The notes: a model not told the origin generated them from the sequence alone. A stretch of DNA of 10,632 nucleotides from Bacteriovoracaceae bacterium UBA4096 (GCA_002381945.1 DFXY01000058.1:1-10632); one strand, 5' to 3'; shown: positions 1 through 6,362, numbered from the stretch's first letter. Numbers and translations: made by a program.

Positions 1-417
1 ACCAGGGTTTATACGGCCGGAAATATTCCAAAGATACTCCCACTCAAAGAATTTAAGATCGGCCTTTCCATTTGTTTTGATTTAAGGTTTCCAGAACTTT
101 TCCGGACCTATTCGCATCAAGGCGCTAACGTCCTTTCAATTTCTTCTGCCTTTACCGTTCCAACTGGCAAGGCCCATTGGCATACTCTTCTTCGGGCGCG
201 AGCGATTGAAAATCAATGTTATGTCATTGCCTCGGCCCAATGGGGTCAGCACAATGAAAAAATGAGTACCTTTGGTCATTCTCTGATTGTGGATCCTTGG
301 GGGGAAGTTCTCGCCGATGCTGGAGAAGGTGAGAAAATTATTTATGGTGAATTGGATTTAGAGAAGCTAGAGTCCATTCGTTCCAGATTGAACGTTTTAC
401 GTAATCCTAAAAGCTAA
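1..417 (+). CDS. Nit1-type carbon-nitrogen hydrolase (deaminated glutathione amidase-like), 3' part
   Basis: This is the C-terminal 138 residues of a nitrilase-superfamily amidase; the start lies before the window. The catalytic cysteine is visible in ICFDLRFPEL (Cys25 of the fragment). It is followed by the family block with AHWHTLLRARAIEN (about residues 60-73) and by FGHSLIVDPWG near residue 95. The catalytic Glu and Lys of the family would be encoded upstream and cannot be seen. The HNEKMSTFGHS stretch resembles animal NIT1 and bacterial YbeM, which hydrolyse deaminated glutathione, more than omega-amidase NIT2. A cytoplasmic metabolite-repair role is therefore the best inference, though the exact substrate is uncertain. 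The TAA stop at 415-417 directly abuts the stop codon of the convergent nifU-like gene, leaving no spacer and no room for a terminator between them. Confidence 0.88.
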   Translation, partial: TRVYTAGNIPKILPLKEFKIGLSICFDLRFPELFRTYSHQGANVLSISSAFTVPTGKAHWHTLLRARAIENQCYVIASAQWGQHNEKMSTFGHSLIVDPWGEVLADAGEGEKIIYGELDLEKLESIRSRLNVLRNPKS

Positions 418-672
418 CTACATGTAGGGATTGGTGCCACTTGTGTGATCAGTCACATCAACAACTTCTTTGATGTCAGGGAAATTTTGTTTGATGAGTT
501 GTTCAATGCCCCCTTTTAAGGTGGCCTTGGAACTGGAACATCCTTGGCAACCGCCAAAGAATTTCACGAATAATATATTGTTATCAACATCCACTACCTC
601 AACATTTCCGCCATGTTGAGCGAGAGCAGGACGAATTTGTTGGTCGAATAATTTTTCAATTTGCGTAATCAT
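418..672 (-). CDS. NifU C-terminal domain Fe-S scaffold protein (Nfu type)
   Basis: An 84-residue protein consisting only of the NifU C-terminal (Nfu) domain. It starts with the usual helix IEKLFDQQIRPALAQHGGNV and carries the diagnostic GGCQGCSSSKATLKGGIE block, with the CxxC at Cys42 and Cys45. In this family the two cysteines of two subunits bind a [4Fe-4S] or [2Fe-2S] cluster, which is passed to apo-proteins in the cytoplasm. There is no A-type domain as in E. coli NfuA, so this is the short stand-alone form. It starts 12 nt after the stop of the upstream minus-strand gene and has no recognisable Shine-Dalgarno sequence (bases before ATG read TAGTAACTTT). Translation coupled to the preceding gene is therefore likely. 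It is convergent with the amidase gene, stop codon to stop codon. Confidence 0.93.
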   Translation of the reverse strand: MITQIEKLFDQQIRPALAQHGGNVEVVDVDNNILFVKFFGGCQGCSSSKATLKGGIEQLIKQNFPDIKEVVDVTDHTSGTNPYM

Positions 673-684
673 AAAGTTACTATA

Positions 685-1194
685 TCACAAGTTAGAAACT
701 TGCTGGCTCTGAAAATCCATGAGCAGGGCCTGTAAGTGTTTAGGTCGGTTGTTTCTATAAGAAAATGGTGGAACCCAAGTTAAACTTTCAATCACGCCTT
801 CAGAAGTAATTTTATAAATTAACCCCTCTTCCGGACTCCCAGCAAAAAACCAACTAGGGCGCTTGTTTTCCGAACTGTGATCTTCCATTTGAACTAATGA
901 AAGTTTTCGCATTTCTGGATCTTGGATTTGGATTTTGCGGTGGAACTTAACATTGGCACTAGAAACTTTTCCATCTCTTAAAGTGAAATTAAGTTCAGAA
1001 CCATCAGATAAAATATAAGTGTAGTGATTTCTGATCAAGGCAGAAGGAGTTCCAAAATGTTTATTAATTTCAGGTACGGTCATACCTAAGCTAATAGAGC
1101 TTAAATTTAAAGGGCGGGATATTTGATTTTGAGCGGTTTGGTACGCCGCAAAAACAAGCCCAATGGTCATTAAGAAATAAATACCATACTTCAT
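685..1194 (-). CDS. Small secreted or membrane-anchored protein with a BamE/SmpA-like motif
   Basis: A 169-residue protein of unknown function. Residues 4-20 form a hydrophobic segment (IYFLMTIGLVFAAYQTA) that could be a signal peptide or an N-terminal membrane anchor; no lipobox cysteine follows, so it is not an evident lipoprotein. Residues 34-50 (SISLGMTVPEINKHFGTPS) match the pattern of BamE/SmpA-fold domains, a helix then a beta turn with G-M and F-G-x-P. They are followed by beta-strand-like YTYILSDGSELNFTLRDGKV, also usual for that fold. The C-terminal half (90-169) is not recognised. By analogy it would sit in the envelope and bind a partner protein, but this is inference from a short motif. 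It heads a two-gene minus-strand unit with the nifU-like gene; a candidate promoter lies about 70-95 bp upstream. Confidence 0.6.
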   Translation of the reverse strand: MKYGIYFLMTIGLVFAAYQTAQNQISRPLNLSSISLGMTVPEINKHFGTPSALIRNHYTYILSDGSELNFTLRDGKVSSANVKFHRKIQIQDPEMRKLSLVQMEDHSSENKRPSWFFAGSPEEGLIYKITSEGVIESLTWVPPFSYRNNRPKHLQALLMDFQSQQVSNL

Positions 1195-1261
1195 GATTGA
1201 TAGATTTAATCGCTTTCTAAACTTAATGGCCAGATGAAATAGTTAAAAACAATGCTTGTTT

Positions 1262-1289
1262 ATTCTAAAAGGAAGTTTTTAAGGGACAA
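1262..1289 (-). promoter_or_regulatory. Candidate sigma-70 promoter for the BamE-like/nifU unit
   Basis: Read on the minus strand, TTGTCC (1289-1284) and TAGAAT (1267-1262) are separated by 16 bp. They match the -35 consensus at 4 of 6 positions and the -10 at 5 of 6. Transcription would start near 1255, giving a leader of about 60 nt before the ATG at 1194. This is the best promoter-like pair I found in the 147-bp divergent spacer. No equally good plus-strand promoter was evident for the helicase gene. Prediction by eye only. Confidence 0.4.
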
Positions 1290-1341
1290 AGGAGATCAAT
1301 GCTTTTCTAGTTTGTATGAGGTCTTCTAATACATCCTAAGC

Positions 1342-2262
1342 ATGAAAAAACAAATTTTAATCATTCTGACTTCTCCTCCGGCCTCCGGAAAAACTTATTG
1401 GATCAATTCTTTTCAGGAAGAAATCCCTCTTGAAAAGTTACTGATCATTTCACCCCTGCGGGCCCTGGCCGACGAGTGTCGTGGGCGCTGGGGTGAGAAA
1501 ATGGAATTCATGACCCCTGAAGAGTGGCTGGTAAAAAAGCCGCTTCATCGACTGGTTATTTTTGATGAATTCCATCTTTTTTTTTATTGGGGCGATACTT
1601 TTAGACCTTTGATGTGGGAAGTGTTTTTTGAAATTTCACAAAGTTCAGAAATGGTTTTTCTTTTAACGGCGACCTTGTCAATTGATATGCAAAACGAGGT
1701 GAGGCATTTTAGTGCCCAGTTTGATCAGATCTTTTGGTTGAATCAAGGAAATCAGATTCTAAAATTCTCTCCTGCCAGATACGTAAAGGCCCCAGGCAGG
1801 GGCTGGATGATTAGTCAGATTAAAACAACAATTCCAAGAACTGATGTGAACCTTATCTTCTGTAAATATCGGGAGGAGGTTTTTTCGCTGGAAAAAGAAT
1901 TAACTGATTCAGGCTATGTCTGTCTTTCCTGTGTAGGAGGAGAATCAAAGTACATGGCGGAAAATTTAAAAAAAGTTTCAGCTCCCGATTTTATCATCAG
2001 CACGACCGTCTTAAGTCATGGTGTCAATTTACCCAGAATCAAAAAGATTTACTTCACGTATCAAGTGCAGAATCTGGATTTCTGGATTCAGATGGTAGCA
2101 AGAGGTGGACGAAGAGGGGAGGAATATGAAGTCTATGCTTTAGAAAAACCCCATGGATTAAAATGGAACCCATTGATTAACCTTATGCTTGTTGCATGGC
2201 TAAGTTTAAAACAAAAGTTCTCCCGTCGAACATTTTTTTCATCCCCCTTTGATTTTGGTTAA
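1342..2262 (+). CDS. Minimal superfamily 2 helicase/translocase (DEFH-box)
   Basis: A 306-residue protein that contains the SF2 helicase core and almost nothing else. Motif I is SPPASGKT (11-18), motif Ia ISPLRALADE (36-45), motif II DEFH (75-78), and motif III TAT (109-111). RecA domain 2 carries motif IV-like NLIFCKYREEV (170-180), motif V STTVLSHGVNLP (220-231) and motif VI QMVARGGRRG (250-259) with the arginine fingers. All ATPase residues are present, so it should hydrolyse NTPs and move on DNA or RNA; substrate and pathway are unknown. There is no accessory, zinc or HRDC domain, and SF2 proteins are usually longer. ATG 1342 is the only usable start, because an in-frame TAA lies at 1327-1329; it has no clear Shine-Dalgarno sequence. 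The gene stands 63 bp before the CMD-domain gene and is not obviously related to it. Confidence 0.85.
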   Translation: MKKQILIILTSPPASGKTYWINSFQEEIPLEKLLIISPLRALADECRGRWGEKMEFMTPEEWLVKKPLHRLVIFDEFHLFFYWGDTFRPLMWEVFFEISQSSEMVFLLTATLSIDMQNEVRHFSAQFDQIFWLNQGNQILKFSPARYVKAPGRGWMISQIKTTIPRTDVNLIFCKYREEVFSLEKELTDSGYVCLSCVGGESKYMAENLKKVSAPDFIISTTVLSHGVNLPRIKKIYFTYQVQNLDFWIQMVARGGRRGEEYEVYALEKPHGLKWNPLINLMLVAWLSLKQKFSRRTFFSSPFDFG

Positions 2263-2294
2263 CTTTAGATGAAACATCCTCAGTTTCTCTGCAC

Positions 2295-2330
2295 TATGAA
2301 TTCATACATTTTCCGGGAGGTATGTATGAA
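2295..2330 (+). promoter_or_regulatory. Overlapping palindrome and hairpin at the start of the CMD-domain gene
   Basis: The sequence holds three copies of one 6-mer: TATGAA (2295-2300), its complement TTCATA (2301-2306), and TATGAA again (2325-2330). The first two form a perfect 12-bp palindrome. The second and third lie within a perfect 9-bp inverted repeat (2301-2309 with 2322-2330) that leaves the Shine-Dalgarno GGGAGG (2315-2320) in a 12-nt loop and places the ATG start in the stem. It could be an operator, a translational hairpin, or both; which one is inference. Confidence 0.45.
2315..2320 (+). promoter_or_regulatory. Ribosome-binding site that fixes the CMD-gene start
   Basis: GGGAGG lies 5 nt before ATG 2326. 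This decides in favour of 2326 over the in-frame ATG at 2269, which has no comparable site and would put 19 polar residues in front of an otherwise clean signal peptide. Confidence 0.8.
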
Positions 2331-3237
2331 CAAACTAATTCTCTTAACCATAACTTTGCTGCTTAATTTTTCGGTTTGGTCACAAAACCAAACCATGAGT
2401 CCCGAAGCAAAGAAGACTTATGACGATATAAAAACTACCTTAGGATCTGTTCCGACATTCTTAAAAGATTTTCCTCAGGAGGGAATCAGTGGTGCCTGGT
2501 TGGATATGAAAAATCTGCAACTAAATCCCAATACTAATATTTCCGGAAAATACAAGGAGTTGATAGGATTGGCGGTCTCGGCCCAAGTACCTTGTAGTTA
2601 TTGTGTCTATTTCCACACCCAAGCCGCCATTTTAAATGGTGCGACTGAGCAAGAAATAAAAGAAGCTGTGGCGATGGCGGCCACTACCAGAAGATGGAGC
2701 ACTATCCTGTCCGGCACACAGACCGATGAAGCTGAATTTCGAAGAGAAGTAGATCAGTTGCTGAGTATTCAAAACAAGAATAAGAATCGTCAGGCGATGG
2801 AGGAAAAACCTGTGGTTGTGGAGATGAAAACTCCACAGGATGCATACGCTGATATTGAAAGAACTCTGGGTTTTGTTCCTGCCTATATGAAAAATTATCC
2901 ACAACAAAGTATTATAGGTGCCTGGAAAGAAATGAAAGGAATTGAATTGAATCCTGCCACTGCCATACCGGGCAAATATAAGGAACTAATTGGTCTGGCC
3001 GTAGCTTCTCAGATCCCTTGCAGCTACTGCACTTATTTTCATACGCAAACGGCTATTTTTAACGGTGCCAATAAGGATGAGCTACTGGAAGCGGTTGCCA
3101 TGGCCGGAATAACCAGACAATGGAGCACAGTTATAAATGGCCAGCACATGGATGAGAAAAAATTCCGGGATGAGACCGATCAAGTGATGAAGTTTCTCAA
3201 AGAAAAACAACAGAAAAGTATGACGGTTAAGAATTAG
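2326..3237 (+). CDS. Exported tandem AhpD/carboxymuconolactone decarboxylase-like protein
   Basis: With the start at ATG 2326 the product has 303 residues. Residues 1-20 look like a signal peptide (MNKLILLTITLLLNFSVWSQ), so it probably acts in the periplasm. The rest is two copies of one AhpD-like domain, about residues 31-146 and 173-288, joined by a charged linker. Each copy has the redox site of the family: Glu78, Cys90-S-Y-Cys93, His97, and Glu220, Cys232-S-Y-Cys235, His239. The spacing Glu-12-Cys-3-Cys-4-His equals that of Mycobacterium tuberculosis AhpD (Glu118, Cys130, Cys133, His137); the extra His132 of that enzyme is Tyr here. A peroxidase-linked thiol-disulfide role in oxidative defence is likely, and a true decarboxylase role unlikely. 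No peroxiredoxin gene is adjacent. recO follows after 16 nt and could be co-transcribed. Confidence 0.85.
   Translation: MNKLILLTITLLLNFSVWSQNQTMSPEAKKTYDDIKTTLGSVPTFLKDFPQEGISGAWLDMKNLQLNPNTNISGKYKELIGLAVSAQVPCSYCVYFHTQAAILNGATEQEIKEAVAMAATTRRWSTILSGTQTDEAEFRREVDQLLSIQNKNKNRQAMEEKPVVVEMKTPQDAYADIERTLGFVPAYMKNYPQQSIIGAWKEMKGIELNPATAIPGKYKELIGLAVASQIPCSYCTYFHTQTAIFNGANKDELLEAVAMAGITRQWSTVINGQHMDEKKFRDETDQVMKFLKEKQQKSMTVKN
2416..2763 (+). repeat. Internal protein repeat, copy 1 (AhpD-like domain)
   Basis: Residues 31-146 of the CMD-domain protein. They align without gaps to residues 173-288 at a constant offset of 142 residues. A hand count gives roughly 60% identity, highest around GKYKELIGLAV, PCSYC and EAVAMA. 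Confidence 0.85.
2842..3189 (+). repeat. Internal protein repeat, copy 2 (AhpD-like domain)
   Basis: Residues 173-288 of the CMD-domain protein, the second copy of the duplicated domain. The catalytic Glu, both Cys and His are kept in this copy as well, so both domains look active. Confidence 0.85.
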
Positions 3238-3253
3238 TTGAATAGAATGAGGA

Positions 3254-4033
3254 ATGATTTTTGAAGGTCTGGTCATCCATCGTTTGCCTTATAAAGAACG
3301 CGATTTGATCGTTAAGATCTTGTTGCGAAATGGACTGGTTGGAAGCTTTTACATCTATGGCGGACAAGGTGGCGGTAAAAAACACAAGCCAACGGTATTT
3401 GAACTTGGCTGTATGATGCGAATGATGATTAAAGATCAGCGGGTCAAGCTCGACACTTCAGACCTTATGATTTCCACTGAATATCAGCGCTTGTGGGAAC
3501 CTCAATCGGTACGTCACGACATCAAAGCTTTTTATCTGGTTTGTTTATACTTCGAACTTATACAAAAATTTTCTATGCCTTTTCAACAAGGTACCAGCGA
3601 TTATCACAACCAGGACCAGGAAGGCATTTTCTCAGTCGTCAGTAATGCTCTCTTTTACATGGAAGATGCTCTGGTCAAAAAGCAATTCAATGCCCATCAA
3701 CATCTGACTTTATTTATGGTGAAACTTTTATTTCATCTGGGGATTATGCCGGACACAGATAACTGCTCATATTGCCAGGTGGATCTTCTGGAGAATGAAG
3801 CGGTCGTTTTCATTCCTGCTAACGGTCAGTTTGCCTGTCAGTCATGTTCCAGTGGTGAAAATGAAAAAGGTTTTTTATTACGCATTAAGAAGGGGTATCA
3901 GACAAAGTATCAGGACTATCAGGCTTTCTTAGGAACGAATTTCACGGAATGCGATAAATTGATTCAATACTTTTGTCATCAATATCACTTGCGCCCGGTG
4001 GAACTTAAGTCCTATTCTTTACTTTTTAAGTGA
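3254..4033 (+). CDS. recO: DNA repair protein RecO
   Basis: The 259-residue product has the RecO layout. An N-terminal OB-fold begins with GLVIHRLPYKERDLIVKIL (residues 5-23) and contains the GSFYIYGGQGGGKK loop. A helical middle follows, then a zinc finger with Cys171, Cys174, Cys195 and Cys198 (CSYC and CQSC). RecO works in the RecFOR pathway: it binds SSB and RecR, anneals complementary strands and helps load RecA on gapped DNA in the cytoplasm. Length is near the usual 240-260 residues. ATG 3254 is the only possible start, since an in-frame TGA lies at 3248-3250; the GAGG just before it is too close to be a good Shine-Dalgarno site. It lies 16 nt after the CMD-domain gene. Its last 15 nt overlap the 3' end of the opposing gmhB-like gene. 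Confidence 0.93.
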   Translation: MIFEGLVIHRLPYKERDLIVKILLRNGLVGSFYIYGGQGGGKKHKPTVFELGCMMRMMIKDQRVKLDTSDLMISTEYQRLWEPQSVRHDIKAFYLVCLYFELIQKFSMPFQQGTSDYHNQDQEGIFSVVSNALFYMEDALVKKQFNAHQHLTLFMVKLLFHLGIMPDTDNCSYCQVDLLENEAVVFIPANGQFACQSCSSGENEKGFLLRIKKGYQTKYQDYQAFLGTNFTECDKLIQYFCHQYHLRPVELKSYSLLFK

Positions 4034-4531
4034 ATGAGCAAAATCCAACAAAGTTTTGAAAAAAGGAAAATCAGAATTATGGGCATGTCTCACTAAAACT
4101 CCCTGAACTCCCGCATTCTTTCCGGCCTCTGCGTCCAGTAGTTTATCCCCCACCATGTAGGAATGTTCAGGACTAATATGGTACTTTTCAATAAGATCCT
4201 GAATCATCTTGCCTGAAGGTTTTCGGCATTCACATTTATCATCGGGAGAGTGAGGGCAAATCGCAAAATCTTTGAAAGGCGCTAGCTTTTGTTCGCGCAT
4301 ATCATTTTGAATTTGTTTATGAATAACGTAAACAGCTTCCAGAGAAAAATAACCTCTACCTACACCTGACTGGTTAGTGACCAGAAATAGATCAAAACCT
4401 AGATTCTGAAACACTTGCAATGCTTTGATCGTGTCCGGGAAATATTCCAGTTCTTCGACCCGGGATAAATAGTTCTTATCCAGAATCAGAGTCCCATCAC
4501 GATCAAGGAAGATAGCTTTCCGTGTTTTAAT
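4019..4531 (-). CDS. gmhB: D-glycero-D-manno-heptose 1,7-bisphosphate phosphatase-like HAD enzyme, probable AUU start
   Basis: A 170-residue HAD phosphatase of the GmhB/HisB-N group. Motif I is FLDRDGT (Asp10, Asp12), motif II LVTNQSG (Thr52), motif III lies in the CRKP stretch (Lys104), and motif IV is VGDKLLD (Asp129, Asp133). The zinc loop CPHSPDDKCECRKP supplies Cys92, His94, Cys100 and Cys102. GmhB removes the C7 phosphate in the ADP-heptose route to the LPS core. The first ATG/GTG/TTG in frame is TTG at 4420, which would delete motif I and leave a dead enzyme. An in-frame TAA at 4534-4532 is followed at once by ATT (4531-4529), 8 nt behind a perfect GGAGG, and a start there gives the normal N-terminus KTRKAIFLDRDG. 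I therefore start it at ATT. It is divergent from msbA and overlaps recO convergently. A histidinol-phosphatase role is less likely at this length and in this context. Confidence 0.85.
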   Translation of the reverse strand: MKTRKAIFLDRDGTLILDKNYLSRVEELEYFPDTIKALQVFQNLGFDLFLVTNQSGVGRGYFSLEAVYVIHKQIQNDMREQKLAPFKDFAICPHSPDDKCECRKPSGKMIQDLIEKYHISPEHSYMVGDKLLDAEAGKNAGVQGVLVRHAHNSDFPFFKTLLDFAHSLKK

Positions 4532-4559
4532 TTACTTAGCCTCCGTTAAAGCTTAATAT
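4531..4559 (+). promoter_or_regulatory. Candidate msbA promoter giving a leaderless transcript
   Basis: TTTACT (4531-4536) and TAATAT (4554-4559) are 17 bp apart; each matches its sigma-70 consensus at 4 of 6 positions. Transcription starting 6-7 nt after the -10 would fall on or beside the A of the msbA ATG (4565). This agrees with the absence of a Shine-Dalgarno sequence. Weak, by-eye prediction. Confidence 0.25.
4540..4544 (-). promoter_or_regulatory. Ribosome-binding site supporting the AUU start of the gmhB-like gene
   Basis: On the minus strand GGAGG (4544-4540) is followed by 8 nt and then ATT (4531-4529). No ATG, GTG or TTG lies in that interval in any frame. This is one of the strongest Shine-Dalgarno matches in the window, which argues that a real start codon follows it. 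Confidence 0.75.
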
Positions 4560-4564
4560 GGCTC

Positions 4565-6277
4565 ATGCTCAAAGTGCTTAAGTTAATGTTCCCATATCTT
4601 CGTCCTTTTTGGAAGCAGGCCGTCTTTGCGTCTCTTCTGGCCTTTCCTCTGGCAGGAATCAAAGCTTACGAAGCTTACCTGGTAAAAGATATCTTTGATA
4701 AAGGCTTTGCCGCCGGTTCTTCATCTCAGGACGCTATTTATCTTGCATGCATCCTGATTGGCCTGGGTTTAATAAACTATCCCCTTCGCTATTTTCATTA
4801 TTTTGGTTTAAGACAAATTGTAGATGCTTCTACTCGTCTTATCCGTTCCCGCATCTACTTAAAGTTTCAAAATCTTCCGGCCAAGTATTATTCCCAGCAG
4901 AAGCAAGGAAACCTGATTTCCACTATTATGAGTGATACTCAGGTATTCTCGGAAGCTTTTAAAAACTCATTAGAAGTTGTGCGTGAGCCAGTGACAGCAA
5001 TTGCGCTGCTTAGTGTGGCCTTTTATCATGACTGGCAGTTGACTCTTATTATTTTTGCCACCGCTCCCTTATTTATTGTCACTTTTCACTTCACCGGCAA
5101 ACGAATCCGGAAATACGTGAAACTTGCTCAGCAGGACAATGCTGAAATGACCCATACCGTGAGCGAGGCTTTGGGTGGTCAGAAGATTATTAAAGCTTTC
5201 GGTTTAAGAGATTATATCGTTTCCCGTTTTGAAAAAGCTCAGGATCTCCTAATTGCACACAGAACGAAAAGTAACTCAGCCGAAGAGCATTCTCATCCCC
5301 TGGTTGAACTAATTGGTTCCATTGCTTTCGGGGGAGTGATTATTTTTGCCCACTACCGGATCTCAACTGGTGCTCTTACCACTGGTGGATTTATTTCTTT
5401 CGTCGCGGCCCTGGCCATGTTCATGGATCCGGTCAGACGATTCAGTAAAGCAAATGCAAAGTTAAACCAGGCCCAGGCAGCTGCTGTCAGGATTTTTGGA
5501 TTGTTAGATGTAGAGGAAGAGCCTGAGGCAAGTTTAAAAGAACTTAAAACTTTTGATGACACAATTGAATTTAAGAATGTCACCTTCTCTTATGGAGAAG
5601 GCCCGGTATTGAAAAATTTCAACCTGATCATCAAAAAAGGTGAGAAGGTTGGTCTGGTTGGTCTTTCGGGTTCTGGGAAATCGACTCTGGTAAGCCTCCT
5701 GCTTCGTTTATATGAAGTTACAGAAGGGCAAATCTTAATTGATGGTGTGGATATCAATGAGTACAGCCTTATTTCTGTGCGGAAAATTTTCGGTTTAGTC
5801 AGTCAGGATATCTTTTTATTCAACGACACTATCCGGGAAAATCTTTGCACGGGTGATGAGCATACAGAGGAAGAAATCCGTCATGCTTTAGAAATTTCTT
5901 ACGCATGGGAATTTGTCAAAGAACTTCCAGGAAAACTTGAAACTTCTATTGGTGACAGAGGAGTCAGACTTTCCGGCGGACAAAGTCAGCGGATAACCAT
6001 TGCCCGTGCTTTCTTAAAAAATCGTGATGTCCTCCTTTTTGATGAGGCGACCTCGGCCCTCGACAATGAATCTGAAAAGATTGTTCAAGCTGCATTGGAG
6101 CGGGTTGCGGGCCATAAAACCGTTGTGGCCGTGGCCCACAGACTGTCTACTTTGCAAGACTTCAACCGCATTATTGTGATGAAAGACGGAGTGAAAGTGG
6201 AAGAAGGAAGTCATTCTGAGCTGATCGCACAGAATGGCGAATACCGAAAATTATACGAGCTCTCCCAGAGAAATTAG
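4565..6277 (+). CDS. msbA: MsbA-type ABC exporter (fused permease and ATPase)
   Basis: A 570-residue half-transporter of the usual MsbA length. Residues 1-310 form the six-helix membrane domain, with hydrophobic stretches near 18-38, 57-75, 142-156, 158-176, 248-265 and 273-288. Residues 333-570 are the ATPase: Walker A GLSGSGKST (366-374), Q-loop Gln414, signature LSGGQ (469-473), Walker B VLLFDE (489-494), D-loop SALD, and switch His525 in AHRLST. The family works as an inner-membrane homodimer, and MsbA flips lipid A-core to the outer leaflet. The neighbouring heptose gene supports an LPS role, but a related lipid or drug exporter cannot be excluded from sequence alone. ATG 4565 gives a natural N-terminus (MLKVLKLMFPYLRP) but has no Shine-Dalgarno site. 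Only 33 bp separate it from the divergent gmhB-like start. Confidence 0.87.
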   Translation: MLKVLKLMFPYLRPFWKQAVFASLLAFPLAGIKAYEAYLVKDIFDKGFAAGSSSQDAIYLACILIGLGLINYPLRYFHYFGLRQIVDASTRLIRSRIYLKFQNLPAKYYSQQKQGNLISTIMSDTQVFSEAFKNSLEVVREPVTAIALLSVAFYHDWQLTLIIFATAPLFIVTFHFTGKRIRKYVKLAQQDNAEMTHTVSEALGGQKIIKAFGLRDYIVSRFEKAQDLLIAHRTKSNSAEEHSHPLVELIGSIAFGGVIIFAHYRISTGALTTGGFISFVAALAMFMDPVRRFSKANAKLNQAQAAAVRIFGLLDVEEEPEASLKELKTFDDTIEFKNVTFSYGEGPVLKNFNLIIKKGEKVGLVGLSGSGKSTLVSLLLRLYEVTEGQILIDGVDINEYSLISVRKIFGLVSQDIFLFNDTIRENLCTGDEHTEEEIRHALEISYAWEFVKELPGKLETSIGDRGVRLSGGQSQRITIARAFLKNRDVLLFDEATSALDNESEKIVQAALERVAGHKTVVAVAHRLSTLQDFNRIIVMKDGVKVEEGSHSELIAQNGEYRKLYELSQRN

Positions 6278-6331
6278 AAACTACTGTCCTGCAGCATCAC
6301 TTCTCATAAATTTAGAATGCGTCAATTGATT

Positions 6332-6362
6332 TTGGCTTAGTCACGCACCCATTCAATATGGT
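6332..6362 (+). promoter_or_regulatory. Candidate promoter for glyS-ppdK
   Basis: In the 132-bp spacer after msbA, TTGGCT (6332-6337) and TATGGT (6357-6362) are 19 bp apart, a long spacer. This is the best pair I found, but it is weak. No T-box-like leader or strong hairpin is visible between msbA and glyS. Confidence 0.22.

Noticed and set aside
2269..2325. N-terminal extension of the CMD-domain protein from ATG 2269
   Set aside because: It has no good Shine-Dalgarno site, puts 19 residues before a clean signal peptide, and ignores GGGAGG placed 5 nt before ATG 2326.
4019..4420. Reading the gmhB-like gene as a 133-residue protein from TTG 4420
   Set aside because: This start removes the catalytic DxD motif, although that motif is intact and in frame upstream, with a strong ribosome-binding site at 4544-4540.
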